Assembly (NCBI GenBank): GCA_045635745.1
Contig: JAZTWG010000042.1
Location: 124,001-188,000 of the forward strand
Direction of reading: 5' to 3'
Source of the DNA: SIG78 sp045635745
GTDB lineage: Bacteria; Verrucomicrobiota; Lentisphaeria; Victivallales; Victivallaceae
Length of the DNA stretch: 64,000 nt
Shown here: positions 8,971-17,670 of the stretch, piece after piece
How positions within the stretch are numbered: the stretch's first letter is position 1
Layout: each line of letters opens with the position of its first letter
Notes under the pieces: model-generated
Seen by the model: only the letters and a program-made list of their open reading frames with translations
What the model was told of the DNA's origin: nothing
Database searches by the model: none
Translations under genes and position numbers: made by a program

Positions 8971-9632
8971 AAATATTACGCAAAAACTTCACTTTGACCG
9001 AATTGTTGACTGTTGTGGCCATATTTTGTCTGCTCTGCAGCTTTTTAATGCCGGCACTTACCCGGGGTATCGACCGGGCTAAATTGACCAACTGCGGCAA
9101 CAACCTGCGGAATATCGGCTGCAGCGTAGAGTTTTATTGTGCTGATAATCGCGGTTGTATACCCAATATAATCCCCGGCATGGAAAAAAACTCCATTCCA
9201 GCTTTGCGCCTGCCCGGCAATATGGTGCTGGCGCTGGGCCGACTGGTGGATGAATACAGCAATACTGCCGGAATTTTCGGTTGTCCCGGATCGCCGGGCT
9301 ATCGGGAGGAAGATGTGGAAAAACTCTGGAAAGCCCCGGGCATGGTATGGAGCGCATATTTATATCGCGGACAAAACGGAAACTTTGCCAACCGATTGCA
9401 CGTCAGTGGAAATATCCGCAAACCATATGTTATGGATTTTGCCTGCCTGACCAATCAGGGAGAACAGTTTGCCCCGCACAATTATCAGGCGGTCAACATG
9501 TTATATCCTGATTGCCATGTAGAAAGCCGCCGCAATACCCGCGATGCGTTCAGATATTTTACCGCACAGGCAGCTCTCCACGGAGAAATGACACCAGATT
9601 GTACAAAAATCTGGCAGAATGCCGACCTCTGA
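8967..9632 (+). CDS. Prepilin-like (pseudopilin) protein, Lentisphaerota type
   Basis: The 221-residue protein begins with a class III signal: short basic leader KILRK, then NFTLTELLTVVAIF (7-20), including the conserved glutamate five residues into the mature part (E12). A hydrophobic helix to about residue 27 is followed by a globular domain. Such proteins with H/N/R-F-T-L-x-E-L-L leaders are hugely amplified in Lentisphaerota and are processed by a prepilin peptidase; most have no known role. The residue before the cleavage point is Asn instead of Gly. The start is a TTG that overlaps the katA TGA (TTGA), so translation depends on katA. The C-terminal half (PYVMDFACLTNQG, PDCHVESRRN) resembles the HxxGxN-type tails of this family only loosely. 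Confidence 0.8.
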   Translation: MKILRKNFTLTELLTVVAIFCLLCSFLMPALTRGIDRAKLTNCGNNLRNIGCSVEFYCADNRGCIPNIIPGMEKNSIPALRLPGNMVLALGRLVDEYSNTAGIFGCPGSPGYREEDVEKLWKAPGMVWSAYLYRGQNGNFANRLHVSGNIRKPYVMDFACLTNQGEQFAPHNYQAVNMLYPDCHVESRRNTRDAFRYFTAQAALHGEMTPDCTKIWQNADL

Positions 9633-9673
9633 AAATCAGCTGCAGGATCTATAAATTACCAACGCAACACTGA

Positions 9674-9726
9674 CCGGATTTTTTATTTTCAAGTTCAGCC
9701 GGACTCTCCTGCAAAAAAAAATCCGG
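9674..9726. repeat. Inverted repeat (11 bp arms) upstream of uvrA
   Basis: CCGGATTTTTT (9674-9684) and AAAAAATCCGG (9716-9726) form a perfect inverted repeat with a 31-base loop. Because the A/T-runs are at the inner ends of the arms it is not a canonical intrinsic terminator, but it may end pseudopilin transcription. Confidence 0.45.
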
Positions 9727-9733
9727 CACCAAG

Positions 9734-9762
9734 TTGCCAAAGATGCAAAATTGCTGTATATT
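9734..9762 (+). promoter_or_regulatory. Candidate sigma-70 promoter for uvrA
   Basis: TTGCCA (9734-9739) and TATATT (9757-9762) with a 17-base spacer lie 35 bases before the uvrA ATG. The -10 overlaps the left arm of an inverted repeat (9751-9794), so the promoter is likely regulated. Confidence 0.55.
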
Positions 9763-9794
9763 ATAAAGATATATTTTAGCAGGATATACAGCAA
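9751..9794. promoter_or_regulatory. Possible operator: 11-bp inverted repeat over the uvrA promoter
   Basis: TTGCTGTATAT (9751-9761) is repeated as its exact reverse complement ATATACAGCAA (9784-9794), 22 bases apart. The left arm covers the -10 and the right arm ends two bases before the ATG. CTGTATAT is the half-site of the gammaproteobacterial LexA box, but here the halves are two helical turns further apart than in a normal box. Confidence 0.45.
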
Positions 9795-9796
9795 GC

Positions 9797-12643
9797 ATGG
9801 TCGACAATATCATAATCAGAGGCGCAAGCCAGCATAATCTTAAAAACATCAATGCGGTAATTCCCCGCAATAAGCTGGTGGTCATTACCGGTTTATCCGG
9901 TTCAGGCAAGAGCTCGCTGGCGTTTGACACACTTTATGCGGAAGGACAGCGGCGCTATGTTGAAAGTCTTTCGGCATACGCCCGAATGTTCCTTGACCAG
10001 ATGCAGAAGCCCAAAGTCGAACATATCGAAGGCTTGTCGCCAGCCATTGCCATAGAGCAGCGTTCCGCCGGGAGCAATCCGCGTTCAACCGTGGCCACAG
10101 TCACCGAAATCTACGATTATTTGCGTTTACTCTACGCTCATGCCGGTACGCCGCATTGTCCGCAGTGCGGCCGAGAGTTGAAAAAACAGTCCGCCCAAGC
10201 GATCACCGATCAGATCATGGAACTGGAAGCGGGCAGAAAACTTATGATCCTTTCGCCGGTGGTTGACGGCAGAAAAGGCGAACACCGCGATACTATTGAA
10301 AAAATCCATACCGATGGTTTTCTTCGCTGCCGTATCGATGGCAATATTGTTACCATAGAAGATCCCGAAGATATAAAACTTGCCAAGACCATCCGGCATT
10401 ACATAGATATTGTGGTCGACCGTCTGGTGTCAGGCAATATGGATCGCTCGCGTGTTAACGACTCGGTGGAAACGGCGTTGAAACACGGCAACGGCATCCT
10501 GACTTTGCTGGTTCAGAATCCGGCTACCGGAGAATGGGATGAAACCAAATACAGCGAACACCTTGCCTGTGTGGAGTGTAAAGTAAGTTTCGGCGAACTG
10601 CTGCCGCGCAATTTTTCGTTTAACAGTCCTTACGGTGCATGCAAAACGTGCAACGGGCTGGGTGTGCAGATGGTTATGTCGGCCGAGCTTGCCATTCCGG
10701 ACGACAGCAAATCCATCCGCAATGGAGCAATTCCCGGCTGGCGGCGCGGCCCGCGTCATTTGATAATGTACTACAACATGATCCTGCGTAAAATCGCCGA
10801 ATGGAAAAAACAGCCGGATATGCTTACCAAACCGTTCCGGGAACTGCCGGAAGATATAAAACACCTTCTTCTTTACGGCAGCGGCGAAGAACATCTGGAA
10901 TTTGATTACTACATCAGAGGTAAAAAGTTTCATTGGTCCAAGCCTTTTGAGGGGATTCTGGAAAATATGCGCCGTAGAATGGTCGAAACCGAAAGCGATT
11001 CGGTGCGCGAACGCATGAAAAGTTATCTGGCTCCCCGTACCTGCCCTGCCTGTCATGGAGCGCGGCTCAATCCGGTAAGTCTGGCAGTAACTGTGGGTGG
11101 TTTATCCATCGATAAATTCAATGCATTGAGTATTGCCGAAGCGGCAGATTTTCTCGATACACTTGCTTTGGATAAAGAAAAAACTCAGATTGCCGGAGAT
11201 GTTTTGCGCGAAATAAGATCGCGTTTGAAGTTTCTTTGCGATGTGGGGTTATCTTATCTTTCGCTTGATCGTGCTTCCGGTACTCTTTCCGGCGGCGAAG
11301 CGCAGCGCATCCGCCTTGCCACCCAGCTGGGCTCGGCGCTGGTGGGTGTGCTTTACATTCTTGACGAACCATCGATCGGTCTGCACCAACGCGATAATGA
11401 CCTGCTGATCGGAACACTGAAAAAACTCCGCGATATCGGCAATACTGTTATCGTTGTGGAGCATGACCTTGATACCATCCGTTCAGCCGATTACGTTATG
11501 GATCTGGGGCCGGGAGCCGGCCGTTCCGGCGGCGAGATAGTAGCAGAAGGTTCTCCGCAGGAAGTGGCGAACGTTGTAAACTCCCCCACCGGAGATTACC
11601 TTGCCGGCAGAAAAAATATTGCCGTGCCCGCCGAGCGGAATAAAGGCAATGGCAAAAGTATCAGGCTCAAAGGCTGCCGCCACAATAATCTGAAAAATAT
11701 CGATGTGGAAATTCCGCTGGGCACATTCACCTGTGTCAGCGGGGTATCCGGTTCCGGCAAAAGTTCGTTGGTAAATGAAATACTTGTGCGGGCATTGAAT
11801 CATCAGCAGAAGATCATGGATCTGCCTCCGGGGGAACACGATTCGATCGAAAATCTGGATTTGATAGATAAAGCCATTATCATCGACCAGAGCCCTATCG
11901 GGCGCACACCGCGCAGCAATGCAGCCACCTATATCGGAGCTTTTGATATGATCCGCAAACTCATGTCGGAAACGCCCGAAGCCAAATTGCACGGTTACCC
12001 CCCCGGGCGCTTCAGCTTTAATATGAAAGGCGGCCGCTGCGAAGAATGCAAAGGCGACGGCATAAAAAAGATCGAGATGCAGTTTCTCTCCGATGTATAT
12101 GTGGAATGCAGTGCATGCAGCGGCAAACGCTTTAATACAGAAACATTGAATGTACGTTACAAAAAGCACAACATTGCCGAAATCTTGGATATGACCGTGG
12201 ATCAGGCGGTGAACTTTTTTGAAAATGTCCCGCCGTTAAAGCGTAAACTTGCCACTTTGCAGGAGGTCGGTCTGGGGTATATCAAACTCGGGCAGAGCGC
12301 CACCACGCTTTCCGGCGGTGAAGCCCAGAGAGTGAAACTGGCAAGCGAACTCTGCCGCATACCGCGCGGCCATACCATGTATATACTTGATGAGCCCACC
12401 ACCGGACTGCATCTTGCGGATGTGGATCAACTGTTGAAAGTACTGTTCAAATTGCGCGACATGGGCAACAGCGTGTTGGTCATCGAGCACAATCTTGATG
12501 TAATAAAAACGGCCGATCACATTATTGATATCGGTCCGGAAGGCGGCTCTGCCGGCGGCGAACTTATCGCCAGCGGTACACCGGAAGAAGTGGCAAAAAA
12601 CCGCAAATCCCATACGGGGCGTTATTTAAAGGAATATTTATAA
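9797..12643 (+). CDS. uvrA: Excinuclease ABC subunit A
   Basis: The DNA-damage-recognition ATPase of nucleotide excision repair, which loads UvrB at lesions. The 948-residue length is typical. The first ABC module has GLSGSGKSS (32-40), CPQCGRE and CVECK...CKTCNGLG zinc modules, and an ABC signature LSGGEAQRIRLA. The second has GVSGSGKSS, a CEECKGDG...CSACSGKR zinc module and LSGGEAQRVKLA. The ILDEPSIGLHQRD and ILDEPTTGLHLAD Walker B segments are both intact. The gene has its own promoter region with an inverted repeat. In many bacteria uvrA is under LexA control, and a lexA gene lies at 30040-30666. Confidence 0.98.
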   Translation: MVDNIIIRGASQHNLKNINAVIPRNKLVVITGLSGSGKSSLAFDTLYAEGQRRYVESLSAYARMFLDQMQKPKVEHIEGLSPAIAIEQRSAGSNPRSTVATVTEIYDYLRLLYAHAGTPHCPQCGRELKKQSAQAITDQIMELEAGRKLMILSPVVDGRKGEHRDTIEKIHTDGFLRCRIDGNIVTIEDPEDIKLAKTIRHYIDIVVDRLVSGNMDRSRVNDSVETALKHGNGILTLLVQNPATGEWDETKYSEHLACVECKVSFGELLPRNFSFNSPYGACKTCNGLGVQMVMSAELAIPDDSKSIRNGAIPGWRRGPRHLIMYYNMILRKIAEWKKQPDMLTKPFRELPEDIKHLLLYGSGEEHLEFDYYIRGKKFHWSKPFEGILENMRRRMVETESDSVRERMKSYLAPRTCPACHGARLNPVSLAVTVGGLSIDKFNALSIAEAADFLDTLALDKEKTQIAGDVLREIRSRLKFLCDVGLSYLSLDRASGTLSGGEAQRIRLATQLGSALVGVLYILDEPSIGLHQRDNDLLIGTLKKLRDIGNTVIVVEHDLDTIRSADYVMDLGPGAGRSGGEIVAEGSPQEVANVVNSPTGDYLAGRKNIAVPAERNKGNGKSIRLKGCRHNNLKNIDVEIPLGTFTCVSGVSGSGKSSLVNEILVRALNHQQKIMDLPPGEHDSIENLDLIDKAIIIDQSPIGRTPRSNAATYIGAFDMIRKLMSETPEAKLHGYPPGRFSFNMKGGRCEECKGDGIKKIEMQFLSDVYVECSACSGKRFNTETLNVRYKKHNIAEILDMTVDQAVNFFENVPPLKRKLATLQEVGLGYIKLGQSATTLSGGEAQRVKLASELCRIPRGHTMYILDEPTTGLHLADVDQLLKVLFKLRDMGNSVLVIEHNLDVIKTADHIIDIGPEGGSAGGELIASGTPEEVAKNRKSHTGRYLKEYL

Positions 12644-13563
12644 TGAACATTGCGTATCAAACTTTTCTGGCCATACTTGAAACTTTTATAGCTTTCGGCA
12701 TCGGAGCGTTCCTGACCCGGAAAAAGATCATCGACCGGACCGGGATCCAGCAGATCTCCAATCTGACTCTGGATGTGCTTTTTCCGCTGATGACCATAGG
12801 GAGCATAACCCGCAACTTCAAAGCTGATCAGCTGATAGAAACCTGGATACTGCCGGTAATGGGCTTTGCCATCATGGCATTCGGCATGGCATTGGGCAGA
12901 CTTTTCAGCCGTATTATGCGGCACGGAACCAAAGAACGCAAAGCGATGTTTCAACATTTCTGCACCTGCAATAACTATCTCTTTCTGCCGCTGATCGTAC
13001 TGGATAATCTCTGGGGCGATAAATATGTCAGCTTGCTTCTTCTGATGAACATCGGGTCCACGATCGGCTTCTGGACTCTGGGTATTGCTGCATTCGGCGG
13101 CAGTTCCCGCCGGGAAACCTTGCACAACATCTTTTCTGTAAATTTGTATGCAGTTGCGATCGCACTGCTGCTGGTTGCATTCAACATTCAGCTGCCGGAA
13201 ATTCTGGCTAAAGTCTGCCTGACCATGGGAAATGCCGCTGTACCGCTGGTGCTCATCGGCATTGGTGCGGCAATCTATAACAGTGCAGGAAAAATATTTC
13301 ATCATTTGTTTGATGTATTCTATTTGAGTCTGGTCCGTTTGATACTCCTGCCGATTGCGATCATTATGATGTTGAAATTTCTGCCTATCCAGGAAGATAT
13401 TTTCCGGGTGCTGGCAGTAGTATCGCTTATGCCGGTATCATCCAGCTCGGTGCTGGTGGCGCGCCGCTACGGCGGCGATATAGATCTGGCAAGTCAGGCG
13501 ATCATCATTACTACACTGCTTTCGATCATTACCGCTCCTTTGATGCTGAAAATACTTTTGTGA
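12643..13563 (+). CDS. AEC-family transporter (auxin efflux carrier fold)
   Basis: A 306-residue inner-membrane protein with about ten hydrophobic segments in two halves, as in the AEC/membrane-transport family (Mem_trans). Motifs such as NLTLDVLFPLMTIGSI near the N-terminus and PVSSSSVLVARRYGGD near the C-terminus fit that family, whose known members move organic acids such as malate or malonate. The substrate here is unknown. Its ATG shares one base with the uvrA stop (TAATG), and its AAAGGAA ribosome site lies inside uvrA, so it is translationally coupled to a repair gene with no obvious functional link. Confidence 0.85.
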   Translation: MNIAYQTFLAILETFIAFGIGAFLTRKKIIDRTGIQQISNLTLDVLFPLMTIGSITRNFKADQLIETWILPVMGFAIMAFGMALGRLFSRIMRHGTKERKAMFQHFCTCNNYLFLPLIVLDNLWGDKYVSLLLLMNIGSTIGFWTLGIAAFGGSSRRETLHNIFSVNLYAVAIALLLVAFNIQLPEILAKVCLTMGNAAVPLVLIGIGAAIYNSAGKIFHHLFDVFYLSLVRLILLPIAIIMMLKFLPIQEDIFRVLAVVSLMPVSSSSVLVARRYGGDIDLASQAIIITTLLSIITAPLMLKILL

Positions 13564-13593
13564 TATTTTCAGCACCGCAGGAGCAGAAAACTG

Positions 13594-16188
13594 TCAGATA
13601 TTTACCGGCGGCAGGCAGTTGAACTGCAGTTTGCCGTCAGCAGCTTTTACTTCCAGCTCGCCGCCATTGACGAGTTCGCCGGATATGATCAATCTTGAAA
13701 CCGGGGTTTCCAATTCGCGGATCACAGCCCGTTTTAAAGGACGCGCACCGAATGCCGGATCAAAGCCGTTTTCTACGATCAGCGATTTGGCTTCATCAGA
13801 GATTGAAAGCTTGACATCGTATTCACTCAAACGCTTGCGGAAGCGCTCAAGCTGAATATCCACGATTTTAAGCATATCAGCTTTGCTCAACTGCCGGAAG
13901 ATCAGAATTTCATCAATGCGGTTGAGAAACTCCGGACGGAAATGGCGTTTGAGTTCATCGGTAACTTCTTCGCGTACTTCATCAACCGCCCCTTTATGTT
14001 CCAATATCAGATGGCTCGCCAGATTGCTGGTCATGATGATTATGGTGTTTTTAAAACTCACCACCCTGCCCTGCGAATCAGTTATCCGGCCGTCTTCCAA
14101 TATCTGCAAAAGTATATTGAATACATCATAATGCGCCTTTTCGATTTCGTCGAAAAGCACCACCGAATAAGGCTTGCGCCGCACAGCTTCGGTCAACTGG
14201 CCGCCTTCTTCGTAGCCGATATATCCGGGAGGAGCGCCGACCAGTCGAGAAACATTGTGTTTTTCCATGTATTCAGACATATCGATTCTGACTACTGCAC
14301 GTTCATCATCAAAAAGCTGTTCAGCTAAAGCCCGCGCCAATTCAGTTTTTCCAACACCAGTGGGTCCTAAAAAAATAAAACTGGCGATGGGGCGGTTGGG
14401 GTCCTGCAAACCGGCACGGGCACGCAATACGGCATCGGAAACAGCCTGCACAGCTTCATCCTGTCCGATGACCCGATTGTGCAGCGTATCGGCAAGCAGC
14501 AGAAGTTTTGCTTTTTCACTCGCCAGCAGTTTGCTTACCGGTATGTGAGTCCAGCGGCTGACGATATTGGCTATATCTTCGGCATCAACCTCTTCTTTGA
14601 GCAGACGGCTGCCCTGATCGTTTTTTATAAGTTCTTCAGTATCTCTGATCTGCTTTTCGATTTCCGGAATAACGCCATGGCGAAGTTCGGCCGCACGGTT
14701 CAAATCATAATCGCGTTCGGCTTTTTCCAACTGAACCCGGGCGATTTCCAGCGACTCGCGCAGCTCCTGGAGTTTACTTATAGAGTTCTTTTCCTTTTCC
14801 CATCTGGCTCGCAATTCGGCGGCCTGACTTTTTAATTCAGCCAGATCGCTTTCCAGGGCTTCGCGCCGTTTTACGGATGCGGAATCTTTATCTTTTTTCA
14901 AGCCGGTGATTTCAATTTCCAGCCGCATGATCTTGCGTTCGATCTCGTCGATTTCCTGCGGAGAACTTTCTATTTCAGTACGCAGCACGGCGGCCGCTTC
15001 ATCCACCAGGTCGATGGCTTTATCCGGCAGGAAACGGTCGGATATATATTTATCAGAAAGCACTGCCGCAGCAACCAGCGCACCATCCTGCAGGTGAATA
15101 CCATGATGCAGTTCATAGCGTTCTTTGAGTCCGCGCAAGATCGATATGGTATCTTCCACCGATGGCGGATTGACCAGTACTGATTGAAAACGCCGTTCCA
15201 GCGCGGCATCTTTTTCAATATATTTGCGATATTCATCCAGCGTTGTAGCCCCTATGCAATGCAGCTCACCGCGCGCCAGCATGGGTTTGAGCAAATTGCC
15301 AGCATCCATGGCGCCCTCAGATGCACCGGCACCGACTACGGTGTGCAGTTCATCAATAAAGAGGATCACATTGCCTTCTGAGCTGGTAACTTCTTTAAGC
15401 ACCGCTTTCAGGCGTTCTTCAAACTCGCCGCGATACTTGGCTCCGGCGATCAGACTGCCCATATCCAAAGCTACAAGTTTGTGATTCTTCAGACTTTCCG
15501 GCACATCGCCTTTGAAAATACGCAGCGCCAATCCTTCAACAATAGCCGTTTTACCTACCCCGGGTTCGCCGATCAGTACCGGATTATTTTTGGTACGGCG
15601 CGAAAGGATCTGCACGACCCGGCGTATCTCTTCATCGCGCCCGATAACAGGGTCAAGTTTTCCTTTTGCCGCCAGCAAGGTAAGATCTCTGCCGTACTTT
15701 TCCAGCGCTTCGAACGTACTTTCCGGATCAGCGCTGGTAACGCGCTGATTTCCGCGAACAGCTTGCAATGCTTTGAGTATTTCATCATAAGAAGCGCCAA
15801 CGTCTTTGAGCAGTTTGCTGCTTTCGCAGCGGCATTGGGTCAGTGCCAGCATCAGATGCTCCACGCTGACAAACTCGTCTTTCATTTTACCGGCAATATC
15901 AGAAGCGGCAATCAAGACTTCGCTGAATTCTCTGCTCTGATAAAGTTCACCGCTGCTGCTGCCGGAAAAACGTGCCTGCCGGGCAAGTGCGGCATCCAGT
16001 GCATTATTCAGCATTGTAAGATTTATATTCATCCGGGCAAGAATGTTGCCGGCAAGACCATCTTTCTGATTGAGCAAAGCTTTGAAAAGGCAAAGATCAC
16101 TTAACTGGGTAAAACGCGAAGAAATCGCCAGATTCTGCGCTTCGAGCAATGCTTCACGACTGCGGTTGGTAAATTTTTCAAAATCCAT
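13594..16188 (-). CDS. clpB: Chaperone ClpB (Hsp104-type disaggregase)
   Basis: This 864-residue AAA+ disaggregase rescues aggregated proteins together with DnaK. It contains the Clp N-domain (about 1-145), first AAA module with GEPGVGKT (207-214), the long coiled-coil middle domain (about 400-525) that separates ClpB from ClpA/ClpC, and a second AAA module with GPTGVGKTE and a DEIEKAHYDVFN Walker B. The start follows a strong GGAGGTG site. No CIRCE element was seen upstream; instead a sequence resembling a sigma-54 promoter lies 44-61 bases before the ATG (16232-16249). The assignment is firm. Confidence 0.97.
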   Translation of the reverse strand: MDFEKFTNRSREALLEAQNLAISSRFTQLSDLCLFKALLNQKDGLAGNILARMNINLTMLNNALDAALARQARFSGSSSGELYQSREFSEVLIAASDIAGKMKDEFVSVEHLMLALTQCRCESSKLLKDVGASYDEILKALQAVRGNQRVTSADPESTFEALEKYGRDLTLLAAKGKLDPVIGRDEEIRRVVQILSRRTKNNPVLIGEPGVGKTAIVEGLALRIFKGDVPESLKNHKLVALDMGSLIAGAKYRGEFEERLKAVLKEVTSSEGNVILFIDELHTVVGAGASEGAMDAGNLLKPMLARGELHCIGATTLDEYRKYIEKDAALERRFQSVLVNPPSVEDTISILRGLKERYELHHGIHLQDGALVAAAVLSDKYISDRFLPDKAIDLVDEAAAVLRTEIESSPQEIDEIERKIMRLEIEITGLKKDKDSASVKRREALESDLAELKSQAAELRARWEKEKNSISKLQELRESLEIARVQLEKAERDYDLNRAAELRHGVIPEIEKQIRDTEELIKNDQGSRLLKEEVDAEDIANIVSRWTHIPVSKLLASEKAKLLLLADTLHNRVIGQDEAVQAVSDAVLRARAGLQDPNRPIASFIFLGPTGVGKTELARALAEQLFDDERAVVRIDMSEYMEKHNVSRLVGAPPGYIGYEEGGQLTEAVRRKPYSVVLFDEIEKAHYDVFNILLQILEDGRITDSQGRVVSFKNTIIIMTSNLASHLILEHKGAVDEVREEVTDELKRHFRPEFLNRIDEILIFRQLSKADMLKIVDIQLERFRKRLSEYDVKLSISDEAKSLIVENGFDPAFGARPLKRAVIRELETPVSRLIISGELVNGGELEVKAADGKLQFNCLPPVNI

Positions 16189-16231
16189 ATTTCACCTCCA
16201 TGGTTAAAAATGTTTTATTCGCTTAAAATAC

Positions 16232-16249
16232 AAGCATAATGCGTGCCAA
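16232..16249 (-). promoter_or_regulatory. Candidate sigma-54 (-24/-12) promoter for clpB
   Basis: On the minus strand the sequence TTGGCACGCATTATGCTT carries GG and GC exactly 10 bases apart, matching TTGGCACG-N4-TTGCW closely. The predicted start site would give a leader of about 35 bases before clpB, enough for its ribosome site. No rpoN or activator gene is in the window. Confidence 0.5.
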
Positions 16250-16359
16250 TTTATTTTTATGCAGAAATCATCTGCTTTTATTTGCGCCGGGTGCGCCATT
16301 ATGACCCGGTATAAAACCGAGCGTGACAATCTGACACAATAAAAAAAACTCCGTGCAAC

Positions 16360-16387
16360 TTGCATTTTTTTTTAGATATTGTATATT
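16360..16387 (+). promoter_or_regulatory. Candidate sigma-70 promoter for the zinc-ribbon gene
   Basis: TTGCAT (16360-16365), a 16-base T-rich spacer and TATATT (16382-16387) lie 34 bases ahead of the ATG at 16421. Confidence 0.5.
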
Positions 16388-16420
16388 ACAAGTTGGTTCA
16401 AATAACAAGGGCGCTGTTTT

Positions 16421-16795
16421 ATGCAAAGCAACGAAAAAATCATCTGTCCGGTATGCAAAGAAGAAAGCATGCTGAAGATAAAAAACAAACTTGACGGCTT
16501 CACTCAAGTCGGCAAGGTTTTTGTGTGTATGCTCTGCAATGCCGAAATCGGCCCTGTACCGGAAAACAGCTCCGCAGACGAAAGCGCTGCGGATAACAGC
16601 AAATTGGATAAACTCGGGTTGCTGCTGGGTGCAGTGCCTGCGGCTACGGCGCGGCTTGCCGCCGCTGATAACGAAAAACGCTTCTGCAAAGATTGCAAAC
16701 ACTTCCTGAAGCACCCGTTCACAGACCGGTGCGATATAGACAATAAACCGGTTGACCCCATGGATGATTGCGAACACTTTGCTTTGCGTGGATGA
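16421..16795 (+). CDS. Hypothetical protein with two Cys-rich metal-binding motifs
   Basis: A 124-residue cytoplasmic protein of unknown function. An N-terminal zinc ribbon (CPVC at about 10-13 and CMLC at about 37-40) is followed by an acidic Asp/Ser linker and a short hydrophobic stretch (LGLLLGAVPAATARLAA). A second Cys/His motif near the C-terminus contains CKDCKHF, a following Cys, and DDCEHF. The second motif resembles small Cys-rich domains seen in other uncharacterised bacterial proteins. The ATG follows AAGGGCG and has a plausible promoter. It stands 36 bases before the Lrp regulator gene on the same strand. Zinc binding is likely; no role can be assigned. Confidence 0.7.
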   Translation: MQSNEKIICPVCKEESMLKIKNKLDGFTQVGKVFVCMLCNAEIGPVPENSSADESAADNSKLDKLGLLLGAVPAATARLAAADNEKRFCKDCKHFLKHPFTDRCDIDNKPVDPMDDCEHFALRG

Positions 16796-16831
16796 TCTAT
16801 ATATTGATATAAAAATTAAGGATAAAATAAA

Positions 16832-17311
16832 ATGAAAAAACGTTTACTCAATATTCTTGAGCGCGATGCCGCTTTGAGCCTCAGTGAACTGGCGATTCGC
16901 CTGAATTGCAGCGAAGATGCGGTCCGTCTGTTGATGAACGAACTTATTGCCGACCGGCAGATCATCGGATACAAAGCGATTTTGCCGGAAAACAACTCCA
17001 ACGAAACTGTCGAAGCTCTGATCGAAGTAAAGATCGCCCCCCGGCGCGAAGGCGGATTTGATACGCCGGCCAAACGCATTGCCCGGTTCCCGGAAGTAAC
17101 CGATCTGGCATTGGTTTCCGGCAGCTGCGATCTGTTCGTTATGGTAAAAGGTAAATCTTTGCAAGAAGTGGCCGCTTTTGTTGCAGAAAAGCTCGCCACT
17201 ACCGATGGAGTTATTTCCACGGCGACCACTTTTCAGCTGAAAAAGTACAAAGTTTCCGGCCGTTTGCTTGAAGAGAGCGAAAATCCTGAACGCCTGGCGG
17301 TATGCCCCTGA
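16832..17311 (+). CDS. Lrp/AsnC-family transcriptional regulator
   Basis: The 159-residue regulator has an N-terminal winged helix-turn-helix (about 4-55, LSLSELAIRLNCSEDAVRLL) and a C-terminal RAM ligand-binding domain (about 62-145) with the family segment VTDLALVSGSCDLFVMVKG. It probably senses an amino acid and controls the aminotransferase gene that follows. The pair of an Lrp-type regulator and a class I/II aminotransferase is a recurring arrangement in bacteria. The ATG follows AAGGA. The 359-base region downstream holds repeated TTTTACAAT elements that could be its binding sites (inference). Confidence 0.9.
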   Translation: MKKRLLNILERDAALSLSELAIRLNCSEDAVRLLMNELIADRQIIGYKAILPENNSNETVEALIEVKIAPRREGGFDTPAKRIARFPEVTDLALVSGSCDLFVMVKGKSLQEVAAFVAEKLATTDGVISTATTFQLKKYKVSGRLLEESENPERLAVCP

Positions 17312-17670
17312 AAAACGATCTGAACATTGTAAAAAATAACTTGTCTGTAGAAAAACATATTTAATCGTAATTTTTTACAATACAAGAGATTGCTTTTACA
17401 ATTACTTTTTCTTGACATTGAGCAAGATATATGTTATTTGTATCAGTATAGAAAGATAATTTTTACAATTCAGTATTCAGGATAGCCACGGCTCAGAAGA
17501 GAAAACAGTATTTTTATCAGAAATATTTTTGCGTATCCGCATATGTGTTTTTTCTCAAAAATAACTGATTTTTCCCGAAAAAAAATACAAAAGATACAAC
17601 TTGAGACAAGTATACTGACGCGCGTTAGCTAAACTGCTGACACGTTATAATATAAATCAGGAGATAAAAA
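17312..17670. promoter_or_regulatory. Intergenic control region with four TTTTACAAT elements
   Basis: This AT-rich region between the Lrp-type gene and the aminotransferase shows no convincing coding sequence. It holds ATTGTAAAAAA (17326-17336, inverted), TTTTTTACAAT (17371-17381), TTTTACAATT (17394-17403) and TTTTTACAATT (17460-17470). The first two form a perfect 11-bp inverted repeat. A TTGACA (17412-17417) with a weak -10 TATTTG (17435-17440) lies between copies three and four. A perfect TATAAT (17646-17651) sits just before the aminotransferase ribosome site but lacks a good -35. A short inverted repeat ACTTGAGACAAGT lies near 17609. Confidence 0.5.

Noticed and set aside
9751..9794. Canonical E. 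coli type LexA box at uvrA
   Set aside because: The half-sites match but their spacing is 22 bases too long for one LexA dimer, so it is reported only as a possible operator.
16189..16260. CIRCE heat-shock element upstream of clpB
   Set aside because: No TTAGCACTC-N9-GAGTGCTAA or close variant was seen.
17450..17670. Riboswitch in the leader of the aminotransferase gene
   Set aside because: The region is AT-rich with only short inverted repeats and none of the conserved cores I know (SAM, lysine, glycine, purine).
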